Shown: one piece after another, positions 27,994-37,095 of the stretch
How positions within the stretch are numbered: position 1 is the stretch's first letter
How the letters are laid out: the number at the start of each line of letters is the position of its first letter
Source of the DNA: Chromatiales bacterium
GTDB lineage: Bacteria > Pseudomonadota > Gammaproteobacteria > Chromatiales > Chromatiaceae
Direction: 5' to 3'
Assembly (NCBI GenBank): GCA_028278145.1
Contig: JANQEV010000032.1
Span: 1 to 56,587 of the forward strand
Length of the DNA stretch: 56,587 bases
Program-made: the position numbers and the translations under genes
Notes under the pieces: generated by a model
What the model saw: the letters and a program-made list of their open reading frames with translations, nothing else
Databases searched by the model: none
What the model was told of the DNA's origin: nothing

Positions 27994-28899
27994 TTGGCAG
28001 AGACATTTAATCCTGAACCACCGATTAGGCAAGAGCTAGTTGACGCTGCAGCATCAGGAATGTTGGTGGTCTTTGTTGGTGCTGGTATCTCACGATTAGT
28101 TGGTTGTCCTTCATGGGATGGATTCGCAACTGATGTACTACGGCAACTCGTACCTGAACATATGGATTTTCATGAAAAATCACTAATTGCTGCGATTCCT
28201 GATCCACGCAAACGTCTTTCCATTGCAAAAATCATTGAAGATGAGAATCATGCGACCATAGATTACGAGAAGATATTTGCAGTGGATAACCCAAAGAGTG
28301 ACATTTATAACTATCTAAACAGTTACCAATGTATTTTTGTCACAACAAATTACGATTTGTTGATTAGTCCAGATATATCCAAGTCGAAAAAAGAGGAAGA
28401 TTGGCGGTTTTTTAACCGTGAGGATGTTCTTAGAGAGAAACTTGATGGACAAGGTAATGTTATACATCTCCATGGGTGTGTAAAAAACCCAAAAAAAATG
28501 ATTGTCACTACCAGAGACTATTTAGAGCACTATGCAAGTAAAGAGATTCAGACGTTTCTTGAGTACCTATTCAAAAATAAAACAGTTTTATTTTTAGGAT
28601 ATGGATTGGAAGAAACTGAAATTCTTGAATACATACTGAAATATAGAGGACGGGAAAAGAAAGAAGAAAAACGCTTATTTATATTGCAAGGGTTTTTTAA
28701 TGCGGAAATGTCTCTTTTTCATAAGCTCAAGAAATATTATGAAGAGTCATTTTCTGCGGAATTAATCGGATTTCCTAAAGATTATGAGGAGTATGAGCAA
28801 CAGAAGAGAATTATAGAGAAATGGGCAGAAAAACTCAGCTTTAGTACTTTGACAGCTACTGATGAGGCGGTGGCAATGCTGGAAGAGTTAGATGGCTGA
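27994..28899 (+). CDS. SIR2-like domain protein (candidate NADase effector of a two-gene defence system)
   Basis: 301 residues. Seen: NAD-binding GAGIS at 29-33, TTNYD at 117-121 with the Asn used for NAD hydrolysis in SIR2 defence proteins, HLHG at 158-161 with the catalytic-type His, and FLGYG near residue 202; no zinc Cys cluster of protein deacetylases. This is the SIR2_2-like form found in anti-phage systems that destroy NAD. It starts with TTG, supported by GAGGGG six bases upstream. Its stop overlaps the ATG of the 942-residue partner by eight bases in another frame, so the two are coupled. NADase activity is inferred from motifs and known relatives (Thoeris ThsA, DSR2). Confidence 0.85.
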   Translation: MAETFNPEPPIRQELVDAAASGMLVVFVGAGISRLVGCPSWDGFATDVLRQLVPEHMDFHEKSLIAAIPDPRKRLSIAKIIEDENHATIDYEKIFAVDNPKSDIYNYLNSYQCIFVTTNYDLLISPDISKSKKEEDWRFFNREDVLREKLDGQGNVIHLHGCVKNPKKMIVTTRDYLEHYASKEIQTFLEYLFKNKTVLFLGYGLEETEILEYILKYRGREKKEEKRLFILQGFFNAEMSLFHKLKKYYEESFSAELIGFPKDYEEYEQQKRIIEKWAEKLSFSTLTATDEAVAMLEELDG

Positions 28900-31720
28900 T
28901 CTGCTTACACCTAATCAAAGAAGCGCATTCAATCGGGCACTAAAGCATGTCGAGTTGCTTCCTTTATTGTATAGCAAAGTAAAAGAATTATATTGGTTCG
29001 ATGTGTTTCAGAATGCAGGGCTACTTGATCCAAATAATAACCCTGCACCTCAAAGTTCAGATGATGGTGAATTTGTAACAATTCAAACATGGCCAATCAC
29101 AGAATACCTGCTTAGCTCTTCAGAGAATTTACATGATCCTCAGAACAAAGCATATGCTGTTAAATATTTACAGTTGATTCGTGATGTAACCAGATATGCT
29201 ATTGATCAAGGATATGGTAATTATCGAACTTGGTGGCAATTCTCAAAAATTATTAAAAATATTCCTACTGCATTAATTACAAGTGAGGACCTAGAACTTA
29301 TCGAATATTGGATTAGTGATCGTTATGAGCGTGGGCTTATTGCTGAAGAGCTTGGTACCTATTGGTTGCTAACTCTTCTTGATGAAGGTAGCAAGCATGG
29401 CGGTATGTTAGCCGAAGAGATGATAGGGATATTATATTCAATTGATTTTGAAGATCGTCAATTAGGTACCTCATCTACTAAGCAAGCAGTATTTAGATTC
29501 GACAAATGGTACGCACAACAAATCACAGAAAAATGTGCATATATCATTGGTAGAATGCTTGGCGTGAGAGGATTGCAGATATTTAATAATCAATTAATTG
29601 GTATTTTAAAGGAGTTAGGGAATGATAATTGGTCTGAAGTATGGCAGCCAGCCATTGAGGAGCATGAGCAAAACAAGTACAGGGATGACGCAGAGAATAT
29701 ACTCATAACTGCATATAGAGAATCACTTAATGGCTTGATAGAGGCCAATATAGATTCTGCTAAACAATACCTTGAAGGGATGTTGGCGGAAGATTATGTG
29801 ACTATTAATCGTCTAGCTGTCTTCGCAATAGATCATAATTTTAAACTACTCCGAGACAAGGTAGATGAATTGCTTGATGAAAAGTATTTTGATGGAAATT
29901 TTCGCCATGAATTCTGGAACTTATTAAATCATAACTATAATAATTTTTCAGGCCCACAGAAACGCAAAGTTATCGATCTAATTAATGGCATTAAAAAGTT
30001 AGATGAAAAAGGACGTGTCGAAGATGGCGCTACAGCTTATAGCAGGGCGACATGGCTAGCTGCTATAAAAGACTACGGAGAAGAAGAGCTGAGTAACTAT
30101 AACAGTAATATAGATAAAGCAGGAGTTGAGCCGGAACATCCAGCTTTTTCGAGTTATATGTCTGTTGGTTGGGGTGGGCATGAATCACCTTTTTCCCTTG
30201 ATGAACTCAGCGCATTAAAAATAACAGCCATCGTAGAAACGTTAAATAATTTCGAGGATCCAGGTAAGTTTCGTGAGCCTGGTATTGAAGGATTAGCAAA
30301 AACTTTTAACCAGCTTTTAAAAGCAGAACCCCTTCGCTTTTATTCACAGTTAGGTGCGTTTGTCGACCTTGATTTGGCCTTTGTATATGAAGCTATCGAG
30401 GCATTTCGCGAGTTGTGGAGCGAAAAGTCTCAGTTGCCATGGGATGATATATGGCCCTGCATACTTAAGTTTTGCTCGATGGTAATAAAACAAGACCGGT
30501 TTTGGAGTCCAGAAAATCAGAAACAAAGAGGGAACTTTGTTGCAAACAGATACTGGATTGTAAGTAGCATAGGGCGCCTTATAGAATCTGGTGCAAAATC
30601 AGATGATCATGCATTCAGTGCCCAATATATTGATGATGCCGAAGATATAATTAATTATCTTTTAAGTAGAGAAGAAGGGAATGAATATGGTATCGATAGT
30701 GATGCAGTATCGATATCAATAAATAGTCCAAGAGGTCATTGTTTGGAAGCGATGATTAACTTGACTCTTCTGTCTTGTAGGATCTCAGATAATAAAAACA
30801 ATGATCACACCAAAGTATGGAAGCATTATCAAACCATCTATGATTCTGAACTCAAACGAGGAGATTCCGATAAATCAGAATACGAGTTTGCCACTCTTGT
30901 AACGAACTACTTACCCAATTTTATGTATATGTCAAAGGCATGGGTACTGGATAACCTGATCAATATATTTGATCAAAGTCACTATTTGAAGTGGCTTTGT
31001 GCTATGCAAGGTTATGCCTATGTTGGGTCAGTCTATCAGGAAATATATCAATACCTAAAAGAACATGGTGATTTCATAAAAGTGCTAGATGATGCCAATA
31101 TTAGAAACCGGGTGGAAGAGAAAGTTATACAGAATATTGCTATTGCATATATTCATGATTTTGAAAAATTAACAAGTGAGAATAGTTTAATCAATGAACT
31201 GATAGAGAGGAATGACTACGAGGAACTTAGACATTTAATATGGTTTATTTGGACATTACGGAATAGCGTTGATAAAAATTTAACAAACAAAGTATTAGAA
31301 ATTTGGGCAAAGATGCAAGGTAATGTAGACGTTTCGACAATAGAGGGAAAAAAACTAGCTTCTCAACTATGCCATTGGGTTACGTTCCTTGACGAGATTG
31401 ATGATGATAGGTTGAATCTATTATTTGAAATTGTCCCTTATGCGGATGTAGAGCATAACTCATATGATCTCCTTAAGAGTATTGCAAAGATTAGCAAAAC
31501 ACAGCCATACGAGGCATATCAAATTATGTTAAAGATGCTTGAGGAAACACATCCAGACTATCCAGAAGACGCAATAAGGCTAATATTTTCCAATCTTACT
31601 GCTGCAGGTGCGAAAGGATTAAATTGGAGTAAAATAATAGTCGATAGATATCTAAAAAAAGGCATTAGTCGTCCATTTAATATTTTGAATGAAATATTGG
31701 GCAATGATCAACATATATAA
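28892..31720 (+). CDS. Large helical partner of the SIR2 protein, possible sensor; function unknown
   Basis: 942 residues with no motif I recognise: no Walker box, no nuclease or membrane segment. It is rich in Leu, Ile, Asp, Glu and aromatic residues and looks helical throughout, like HEAT/TPR-type solenoids. Single-chain SIR2 defence proteins such as DSR2 carry a large helical sensor domain C-terminal to SIR2; here that part would be a separate gene (inference). Some SIR2_2 proteins carry a DUF4020 region, which might be present in the C-terminal third, but I cannot confirm it. A GGAAG site lies inside the end of the SIR2 gene. It is strongly AT-rich. Confidence 0.7.
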   Translation: MADLLTPNQRSAFNRALKHVELLPLLYSKVKELYWFDVFQNAGLLDPNNNPAPQSSDDGEFVTIQTWPITEYLLSSSENLHDPQNKAYAVKYLQLIRDVTRYAIDQGYGNYRTWWQFSKIIKNIPTALITSEDLELIEYWISDRYERGLIAEELGTYWLLTLLDEGSKHGGMLAEEMIGILYSIDFEDRQLGTSSTKQAVFRFDKWYAQQITEKCAYIIGRMLGVRGLQIFNNQLIGILKELGNDNWSEVWQPAIEEHEQNKYRDDAENILITAYRESLNGLIEANIDSAKQYLEGMLAEDYVTINRLAVFAIDHNFKLLRDKVDELLDEKYFDGNFRHEFWNLLNHNYNNFSGPQKRKVIDLINGIKKLDEKGRVEDGATAYSRATWLAAIKDYGEEELSNYNSNIDKAGVEPEHPAFSSYMSVGWGGHESPFSLDELSALKITAIVETLNNFEDPGKFREPGIEGLAKTFNQLLKAEPLRFYSQLGAFVDLDLAFVYEAIEAFRELWSEKSQLPWDDIWPCILKFCSMVIKQDRFWSPENQKQRGNFVANRYWIVSSIGRLIESGAKSDDHAFSAQYIDDAEDIINYLLSREEGNEYGIDSDAVSISINSPRGHCLEAMINLTLLSCRISDNKNNDHTKVWKHYQTIYDSELKRGDSDKSEYEFATLVTNYLPNFMYMSKAWVLDNLINIFDQSHYLKWLCAMQGYAYVGSVYQEIYQYLKEHGDFIKVLDDANIRNRVEEKVIQNIAIAYIHDFEKLTSENSLINELIERNDYEELRHLIWFIWTLRNSVDKNLTNKVLEIWAKMQGNVDVSTIEGKKLASQLCHWVTFLDEIDDDRLNLLFEIVPYADVEHNSYDLLKSIAKISKTQPYEAYQIMLKMLEETHPDYPEDAIRLIFSNLTAAGAKGLNWSKIIVDRYLKKGISRPFNILNEILGNDQHI

Positions 31721-31906
31721 ATAATTTAACAATGTTTCACTTCATCACCTTAAGTATCTGCTGAGCAGGTTTATCCAGTAAAACATTAGTCTACTTATAC
31801 TATTCAATCTTAATAGAAAAGGTGAAAAAACATACCCAAGCACCTCCACCCTATTCATTACTAACAACTACCAAAATAGTAAATATAAAACTAAAGGGGC
31901 TGTAAC

Positions 31907-32077
31907 ATGAAAATTTTTGTTCTCATCATCATCTACGCAACAAGCAACAATTGGGTTCCAGTTACCCAGGAGTTTTCAAGCGAAGTGACATGTCAGGCAG
32001 CAGCGAAGTATCTAATGGACTTCTACAAATCAAAGTCTGCTAAGCGCGCAATCTCTGTATCGTGCTTAAAAAAATAG
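31907..32077 (+). CDS. Small hypothetical protein, 56 residues
   Basis: Open frame with a GGGG ribosome-site-like run eight bases before the ATG. The N-terminus is hydrophobic (MKIFVLIIIYA) but short, and two Cys residues at 29 and 53 could form a disulfide if exported; the C-terminus is Lys/Ser-rich. It is followed by a terminator-like hairpin, which supports a real transcript. It sits in the 465-base gap between the SIR2 partner and the primase; the rest of that gap is AT-rich with no other feature I can support. Function unknown. Confidence 0.5.
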   Translation: MKIFVLIIIYATSNNWVPVTQEFSSEVTCQAAAKYLMDFYKSKSAKRAISVSCLKK

Positions 32078-32092
32078 AACAAAGAACTTATA

Positions 32093-32125
32093 GCATCTGC
32101 CACCACAATGGCTGGTGCATTTTTT
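32093..32125 (+). terminator. Intrinsic terminator after the 56-residue gene
   Basis: CACCA (32101-32105) pairs with TGGTG (32113-32117), extended by TG/CA after a one-base bulge, followed by six Ts at 32120-32125. Modest stem but a good T-run. Confidence 0.5.
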
Positions 32126-32184
32126 ATGTCTATTTCAACAATCAGGGTATATTTTAAGCTTATCCACTGGAAGGAAATAATCTA

Positions 32185-35100
32185 ATGCCCATCACATTAC
32201 TACATCCCACGAATAATTCCCCCACCTCAAAGACATTCTCTGTCATGGATGATGGAACCATAGTTAAGATTTCCTATACTGCAGGACGCTTCTACAATGT
32301 GGAATCGCGTGATGTTAATGGTATCCAAGAGCTAAGCGAACTACTCACTGAATTAGAACAGTATGGCAGTGTCTTAATTATTCGAGGACTACCATATTCT
32401 GAAGCTGATATTTCAGCACCTGTACGAAGAAAGATCCATAAAAAACCAGGAGATAGCTATCCTTTCATTGATGTCCCACAGAACTGGGTGATGATAGATA
32501 TTGATAGTCTGGATTTACCTGCTGGAATGGATGTAATTGATAGTCCTGCAGAGGCTATCGAATACACCATAGAACAACTACCAGAAGAATTTCATAATGC
32601 AACTTATCATTGGCAATTTTCATCCTCTCATGGTGTTCCCAAAAATAAAGATGACCAGTTCATTAACGACAGGATCAAGATACATCTCTGGTTCTGGCTG
32701 GAACATGGAGTCACTACCTATGACATACGACAATGGGCTAATAATCATAACAATACCCATGGTTCAAAACTGATTGATACAAGCCTATATAATGCCGTCC
32801 AACCACACTATATAACGAAACCTATCTTTGAATATCCTATAAAAGATCCAGTAGCATCGCGCTCGGGACTTACCCAAAAGCCAGATGATGAAGTATCCAT
32901 AAATCTGGATATTGACGCTCCAAACACTGCAATAACAACTAGAGATGGTACTACTACTCAACCACTGGGGTCTGAAGCTCATGGCTATAACAATATTCTT
33001 AGTGAGATGGGTGACCATGATGGAGGAAATGGTTTTTACGAACCATTACTTCGTGCAACAGGTTCTATTGTTTCAACTGAAGGAGCTGGCGTAGTTACAA
33101 GAAACATGGATCGAATCATTGCTGACCTGCAAGAACGCATTGATGAATCTGATCAAACTGCTCACACACAAGATATTATTGATAGATATTATTCGAGAGA
33201 ATATCTGGAAAAGTTACTAACAGATGCAATTGAGAAAGGGTTTGGAAATGATACCGATAATATACCACCACATTATTCAAACCATCATCTGTCATTAGCT
33301 GAGGCAGAATCTGCTCTATCTATCGAAATACAAAAGTTCCTACTAGATGCATTCGAGCATAACGCCTCTGGCGAGCATATTGCTCCCAATCTTGCCATTA
33401 AAGCATCCGCTGGTTTAGGGAAGACAACAAAAACTATTCTTTTCACCACGCATTTTAATTTATTCCCTGGCAAGAACATTGAATATTACGTGCCTACCCA
33501 TGCACTAGCAGAGGAATTGGAAGGCAAGCTACGCCCTATACTTGAAGGAATTCTAGAGGAACACGGGGAGAATACTGATACCATACCACTTCAGGTAATA
33601 GGTGGACGGGATAGAACGACCGATACAGGTGAACATCTTTGCTTGAAACATGAAGATGCAAAAATGCTATCAGATACTGGGTTATCAGTAGAATTCTATC
33701 TATGTGGAGATGAAGCAGATCATTGTGAGCATTACCACAATTGCCTCTACAGAAGGCAATTCAATACTCGAGATAGTAATTCAAGAATCCCGTCTATAAA
33801 CATACTTGCACATAATCATCTGTTTCTAAAGAAGAGAGAGGAGCTTCCAAATCCTGATCTGGTCATCGTTGACGAAACATTTTGCAAAGTAAATGTAGCC
33901 ACGAAGAAATATGACACAGACCCTATTAATCTAATGAGATGCGGGTCGCATCAAACACGTATGATTTTAGGGGCACTATATGATGGAAGACCACTACTAA
34001 AATTCCTCAGGGATGAGAAGGTCACCCCAATCGAGCTAAGAGAAGAGGCAAAACAGCACATCCCAGACCCACCAACGATTTCTCCTACCAGCAACTCAGA
34101 GACACAAAGGGCTGAAATACAACGGCTTGAAACACCTAAGAATATCGATCAACTACTCTATACTTTGTCAGATGAATTAGAAACTTCTGACAGAGATGAA
34201 AGCTATTCTGTCCAGCTAATTATAAATACAACCACCAAGAATGAAACAATCGAGATACACTCACGAACAAAGCTAAACATTCCAGTTGATGTCCCAGTAT
34301 TGTTCATTGATGCCGATGCCAATCTTAGTCTTATCGAATTATTCAGACCAAATACTCAACTGATTGAGATAGCTACGGAAAGAGTGGCAGACGTTTATCA
34401 GTGCAAATCAAACACATTTAGTGAGTATTGGATAAATAATCATCCAGAGTCTATTGATCAACTCAAAGCATTTATAAAAAACATTGGGGAAGGATTTGAC
34501 ACACTGGTAGTAACAACAAGAAAAATCAGACTTAAGTTAACCGGGGAATCAGCATCTAATCTAGAACGGATTGGTGAGTGTGAAGGTGCAAGTGTTGCTC
34601 ATTTTCAGAACCTTCGTGGAATCGATATATTTAGGGAATACAACAGAGTTATTATCATTGGTAGACAGCAGCCCCCTCCCCAGGATATGGAGTCATGGGC
34701 AAAAGCATTATGGTGGGACAAAAACACAACCCTAAACTTCATCACTCCTGAATCAGAAAATATAACTAACTATCAGGATGAGGCAAGGGGTTATCGGATG
34801 AAGAACGAAAGCTCTCACTCTGTAGATACACTCGTACACCCGGATAGGAGAGTGCAGGACCTACTGGAGCTAACCAGGGAGCATGAGATTACCCAATCAA
34901 TAGATAGGCTAAGACTAGTCAGGAATAGGGAATTTGGAAAAGCCAAGGTCTTTATTCTTACAAGTATTCCTCTTGATATTACTGTAGACCACTTGTGGAA
35001 CTGGAATAGTCTCCTGCAATTCCTAAAACTCTGGGAATTATCAGATGGAGTGGTTCCATTGAGACCTGAACATTTAACTACCTCCTTCCCCGATGAGGTT

Positions 35101-35367
35101 AGATCAGTCGGGGCAGCTCAGGATTTGACTGCAAGGATAAAAAGCATGGAATCTCTAATAAGTATGTATATTAGACAATCCAGTCTTTATAGCAGTTATA
35201 AAGTTGACCCCTCGGCCAGACGTTACTCATATGCAATAATATCTCCTATGCATTCTGACAGAAAGCAGGCTCTAGAGGATATAATAGGTATGGAAATATG
35301 TGATTTTGAACCAACAGCTCGTCCTCTGGAATACCTATATGTAGAATTATCAAACAATGATGAATAG
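32185..35367 (+). CDS. Primase-polymerase/helicase fusion (island replication protein)
   Basis: 1060 residues. The N-terminal part resembles an archaeo-eukaryotic primase core: metal motif MIDID at 103-107, WQFSSSHG around 143-150, RIKIHLWFW around 165, and KLIDTSLYNAVQPHYITKP around 194-212. The C-terminal part is a P-loop helicase-like ATPase: Walker A ASAGLGKT near 407-414 and Walker B VIVDET near 560-565, with a Cys/His-rich stretch between (CGDEADHCEHYHNCLYRR). Such fusions start replication of phage satellites and plasmids after excision. Exact polymerase activity is inferred. The start at 32185 has GGAAGGAAA upstream. Confidence 0.75.
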   Translation: MPITLLHPTNNSPTSKTFSVMDDGTIVKISYTAGRFYNVESRDVNGIQELSELLTELEQYGSVLIIRGLPYSEADISAPVRRKIHKKPGDSYPFIDVPQNWVMIDIDSLDLPAGMDVIDSPAEAIEYTIEQLPEEFHNATYHWQFSSSHGVPKNKDDQFINDRIKIHLWFWLEHGVTTYDIRQWANNHNNTHGSKLIDTSLYNAVQPHYITKPIFEYPIKDPVASRSGLTQKPDDEVSINLDIDAPNTAITTRDGTTTQPLGSEAHGYNNILSEMGDHDGGNGFYEPLLRATGSIVSTEGAGVVTRNMDRIIADLQERIDESDQTAHTQDIIDRYYSREYLEKLLTDAIEKGFGNDTDNIPPHYSNHHLSLAEAESALSIEIQKFLLDAFEHNASGEHIAPNLAIKASAGLGKTTKTILFTTHFNLFPGKNIEYYVPTHALAEELEGKLRPILEGILEEHGENTDTIPLQVIGGRDRTTDTGEHLCLKHEDAKMLSDTGLSVEFYLCGDEADHCEHYHNCLYRRQFNTRDSNSRIPSINILAHNHLFLKKREELPNPDLVIVDETFCKVNVATKKYDTDPINLMRCGSHQTRMILGALYDGRPLLKFLRDEKVTPIELREEAKQHIPDPPTISPTSNSETQRAEIQRLETPKNIDQLLYTLSDELETSDRDESYSVQLIINTTTKNETIEIHSRTKLNIPVDVPVLFIDADANLSLIELFRPNTQLIEIATERVADVYQCKSNTFSEYWINNHPESIDQLKAFIKNIGEGFDTLVVTTRKIRLKLTGESASNLERIGECEGASVAHFQNLRGIDIFREYNRVIIIGRQQPPPQDMESWAKALWWDKNTTLNFITPESENITNYQDEARGYRMKNESSHSVDTLVHPDRRVQDLLELTREHEITQSIDRLRLVRNREFGKAKVFILTSIPLDITVDHLWNWNSLLQFLKLWELSDGVVPLRPEHLTTSFPDEVRSVGAAQDLTARIKSMESLISMYIRQSSLYSSYKVDPSARRYSYAIISPMHSDRKQALEDIIGMEICDFEPTARPLEYLYVELSNNDE

Positions 35368-35462
35368 TAGTTTAATTTAGTAACAACTCATGAAAGTCTC
35401 TGTCTACCGCTGGCACCCTACTCCATCCTTTACCTGAACAACACCGATTATCTTCGCCTTAA

Positions 35463-35840
35463 CTATTTACAGGGCCATGCTTGTGTAAAGGATTGAATAA
35501 CTAAGAATGCCGCAGGCAAATGCAGATCCTGAGGATTATTGTTAGCGTATTTTTTAAACACCTTTACAAGCTGCCCCACAGTTATTTTATTTTCAGGCAA
35601 GCAAAAAGTTTGAAGGTTTGAGTTTATATGCCAACCAAGCCTTAGTGCTGTTTCACTATCTGTAACAGCCGAAATATATCCCGTGCAAAAGAGATACCCC
35701 TCCTCATTATTTTCACAATTACTTAATAGTAGATTCCCATTAATAAAAACAGTATCTCCAGCAAAAACTGTAATTGGTGAAATTAGTAGTAAAAGAATAC
35801 ACGCTTTAACTAGTTGCCTTTTTAAAAAATGGATAACCAC
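35463..35840 (-). CDS. Rap1a/Tai-like secreted protein (immunity-protein fold)
   Basis: 125 residues with a signal peptide (residues about 1-27, cut after VFA). The mature part matches the Rap1a/Tai pattern: GNLLLSNCENN, FCTGYISAVTDSE, FCLPENKITVGQLVKVFKKY, and a C-terminal AAFLVIQSFTQAWPC; four Cys fit two disulfides. The family includes periplasmic immunity proteins against type VI secretion amidases. No effector or T6SS gene is near, so the role here is open. It starts with GTG and AGGAG seven bases upstream. About 240 bases upstream show no gene. Confidence 0.75.
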   Translation of the reverse strand: MVIHFLKRQLVKACILLLLISPITVFAGDTVFINGNLLLSNCENNEEGYLFCTGYISAVTDSETALRLGWHINSNLQTFCLPENKITVGQLVKVFKKYANNNPQDLHLPAAFLVIQSFTQAWPCK

Positions 35841-36081
35841 CCATTCTCTCCTTATGCACTGGTTTTCATTGCAGTGAGTATGCTATGTGTAATCCTGATA
35901 ATTTCTACAGAAAAGTGGAGCTAACTACAATTTTTTATACAGATAAATATTCTGGAATTGTTGCTGTGCCACCGCAAATTACAAATCTTTTGATATTTAC
36001 AATCTAAACTCCATAACCTGGGACTCTTCCTAATCTACAATCATATCGAAGTTCTATCCTGGATATAGCCTCTATTCATAA

Positions 36082-36693
36082 TTATTTTCCAGGTCTTACA
36101 CTCATTTCCATCAGTTTTTTCTTGGTCATTGGTTCCCACTGTTCAAACATAGAAAGCAATTCTTTTACTGCTTTGCTTCTCCGATATTTAATTACATCAG
36201 CTGAAAACTCAGTAACAGCAGTATCAGCCGATCGTAGAATCATCGTATTTAGATTATCTGGGCCTACCATTGCTGAGCAACGATTATACAAACGTCTCTG
36301 CGATGCTATATCGTAAGATCTTACTTTGCTTCCCCAATTTACGAATCCTTCCCCTACTACGTCCACCATTAATGCTCCAGAACATAAACCTGATTCTGTT
36401 CTACCTCCCATAGCCCTTATGAATAATCTTGCTTCAAAAGGTGAGACTAACGCCAGCGGCTCAATTGATACTGCAACGCCACTTTGCTCTAAAGTTAGCC
36501 TAGCCTTTTGTTTTATCTGCTGACCATTTGTCCAACACCCACTAACTACTTGATCATCTATTACAATATCTACAAATCTAATTAATCCTCTAGATTCTAT
36601 AGGACCTATCAACTTAGAAGATTCTTCTGCTGCCAACGAAGAACAATTAAATAATAGGATAATGCCTATTACTAATACGATTTTGTTGAGCAT
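36082..36693 (-). CDS. Hypothetical exported protein, 203 residues
   Basis: N-terminal signal peptide (about 22 residues, ending SLAAE). I do not recognise the mature domain. It has three Cys residues (SGCWTNGQQ, GLCSGAL, YNRCSAM) and a basic helical C-terminus. The ATG at 36693 follows the stop of the KTSC gene by two bases with GGAG five bases upstream, so the pair is coupled; an in-frame GTG lies two codons upstream. Possibly a periplasmic partner of the neighbouring KTSC protein and protease. Confidence 0.65.
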   Translation of the reverse strand: MLNKIVLVIGIILLFNCSSLAAEESSKLIGPIESRGLIRFVDIVIDDQVVSGCWTNGQQIKQKARLTLEQSGVAVSIEPLALVSPFEARLFIRAMGGRTESGLCSGALMVDVVGEGFVNWGSKVRSYDIASQRRLYNRCSAMVGPDNLNTMILRSADTAVTEFSADVIKYRRSKAVKELLSMFEQWEPMTKKKLMEMSVRPGK

Positions 36694-36695
36694 TC

Positions 36696-37094
36696 TCACT
36701 CCGGCATACCTCCTAACCTACAGTCATATTTTCCCTTGATCTGCCTACTGTAGAATTTACCAAAGGAAGTGGCTGTCTTGAATAATTTCCATTTAACCAC
36801 TGGAAATCTACAATAGTGGTACATAGTCCCTTTCAGGTTAATAAGGAAATATTTGTTTGCCCCATCATACCAAGCACCCCTAATCCAACTACTCTTAGAT
36901 GTATCCTGATACTCATAACCCTGATCCAGGCACACTGGGGTATCACGGTATTTGATATAGGTCTTCTCACAGGCAGATATATTTGTAATGGTGAGTTGAA
37001 ATAATAGAAATACCTGAACAAATAGCTTCATTGATTCGATCGTCATCAACTTTACATAATTAACACAATTTGTTAACACACAGCTGAAAGCCAT
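36696..37094 (-). CDS. Exported KTSC-domain protein
   Basis: The C-terminal half matches the KTSC pattern: SSWIRGAWYDG, FLINLKGTMYHYCRFPV and ATSFGKFYSRQIKGKY. KTSC is a small domain of unknown biochemical role, sometimes fused to or beside nuclease and prophage proteins. A signal peptide MKLFVQVFLLFQLTITNISA begins at residue 22, so translation may start there (37031). The ATG at 37094, directly after the protease stop, has the better ribosome site (AAGG), so I keep it. Up to five Cys in the mature part if the shorter start is used. Confidence 0.65.
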   Translation of the reverse strand: MAFSCVLTNCVNYVKLMTIESMKLFVQVFLLFQLTITNISACEKTYIKYRDTPVCLDQGYEYQDTSKSSWIRGAWYDGANKYFLINLKGTMYHYCRFPVVKWKLFKTATSFGKFYSRQIKGKYDCRLGGMPE

Positions 37095-37095
37095 C

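Noticed and set aside
27994..31720. One SIR2 fusion protein broken by a frameshift
   Set aside because: The second gene has its own ATG and a well-placed GGAAG site, and the overlap is the normal 8-base coupling type; a sequencing error cannot be fully excluded.
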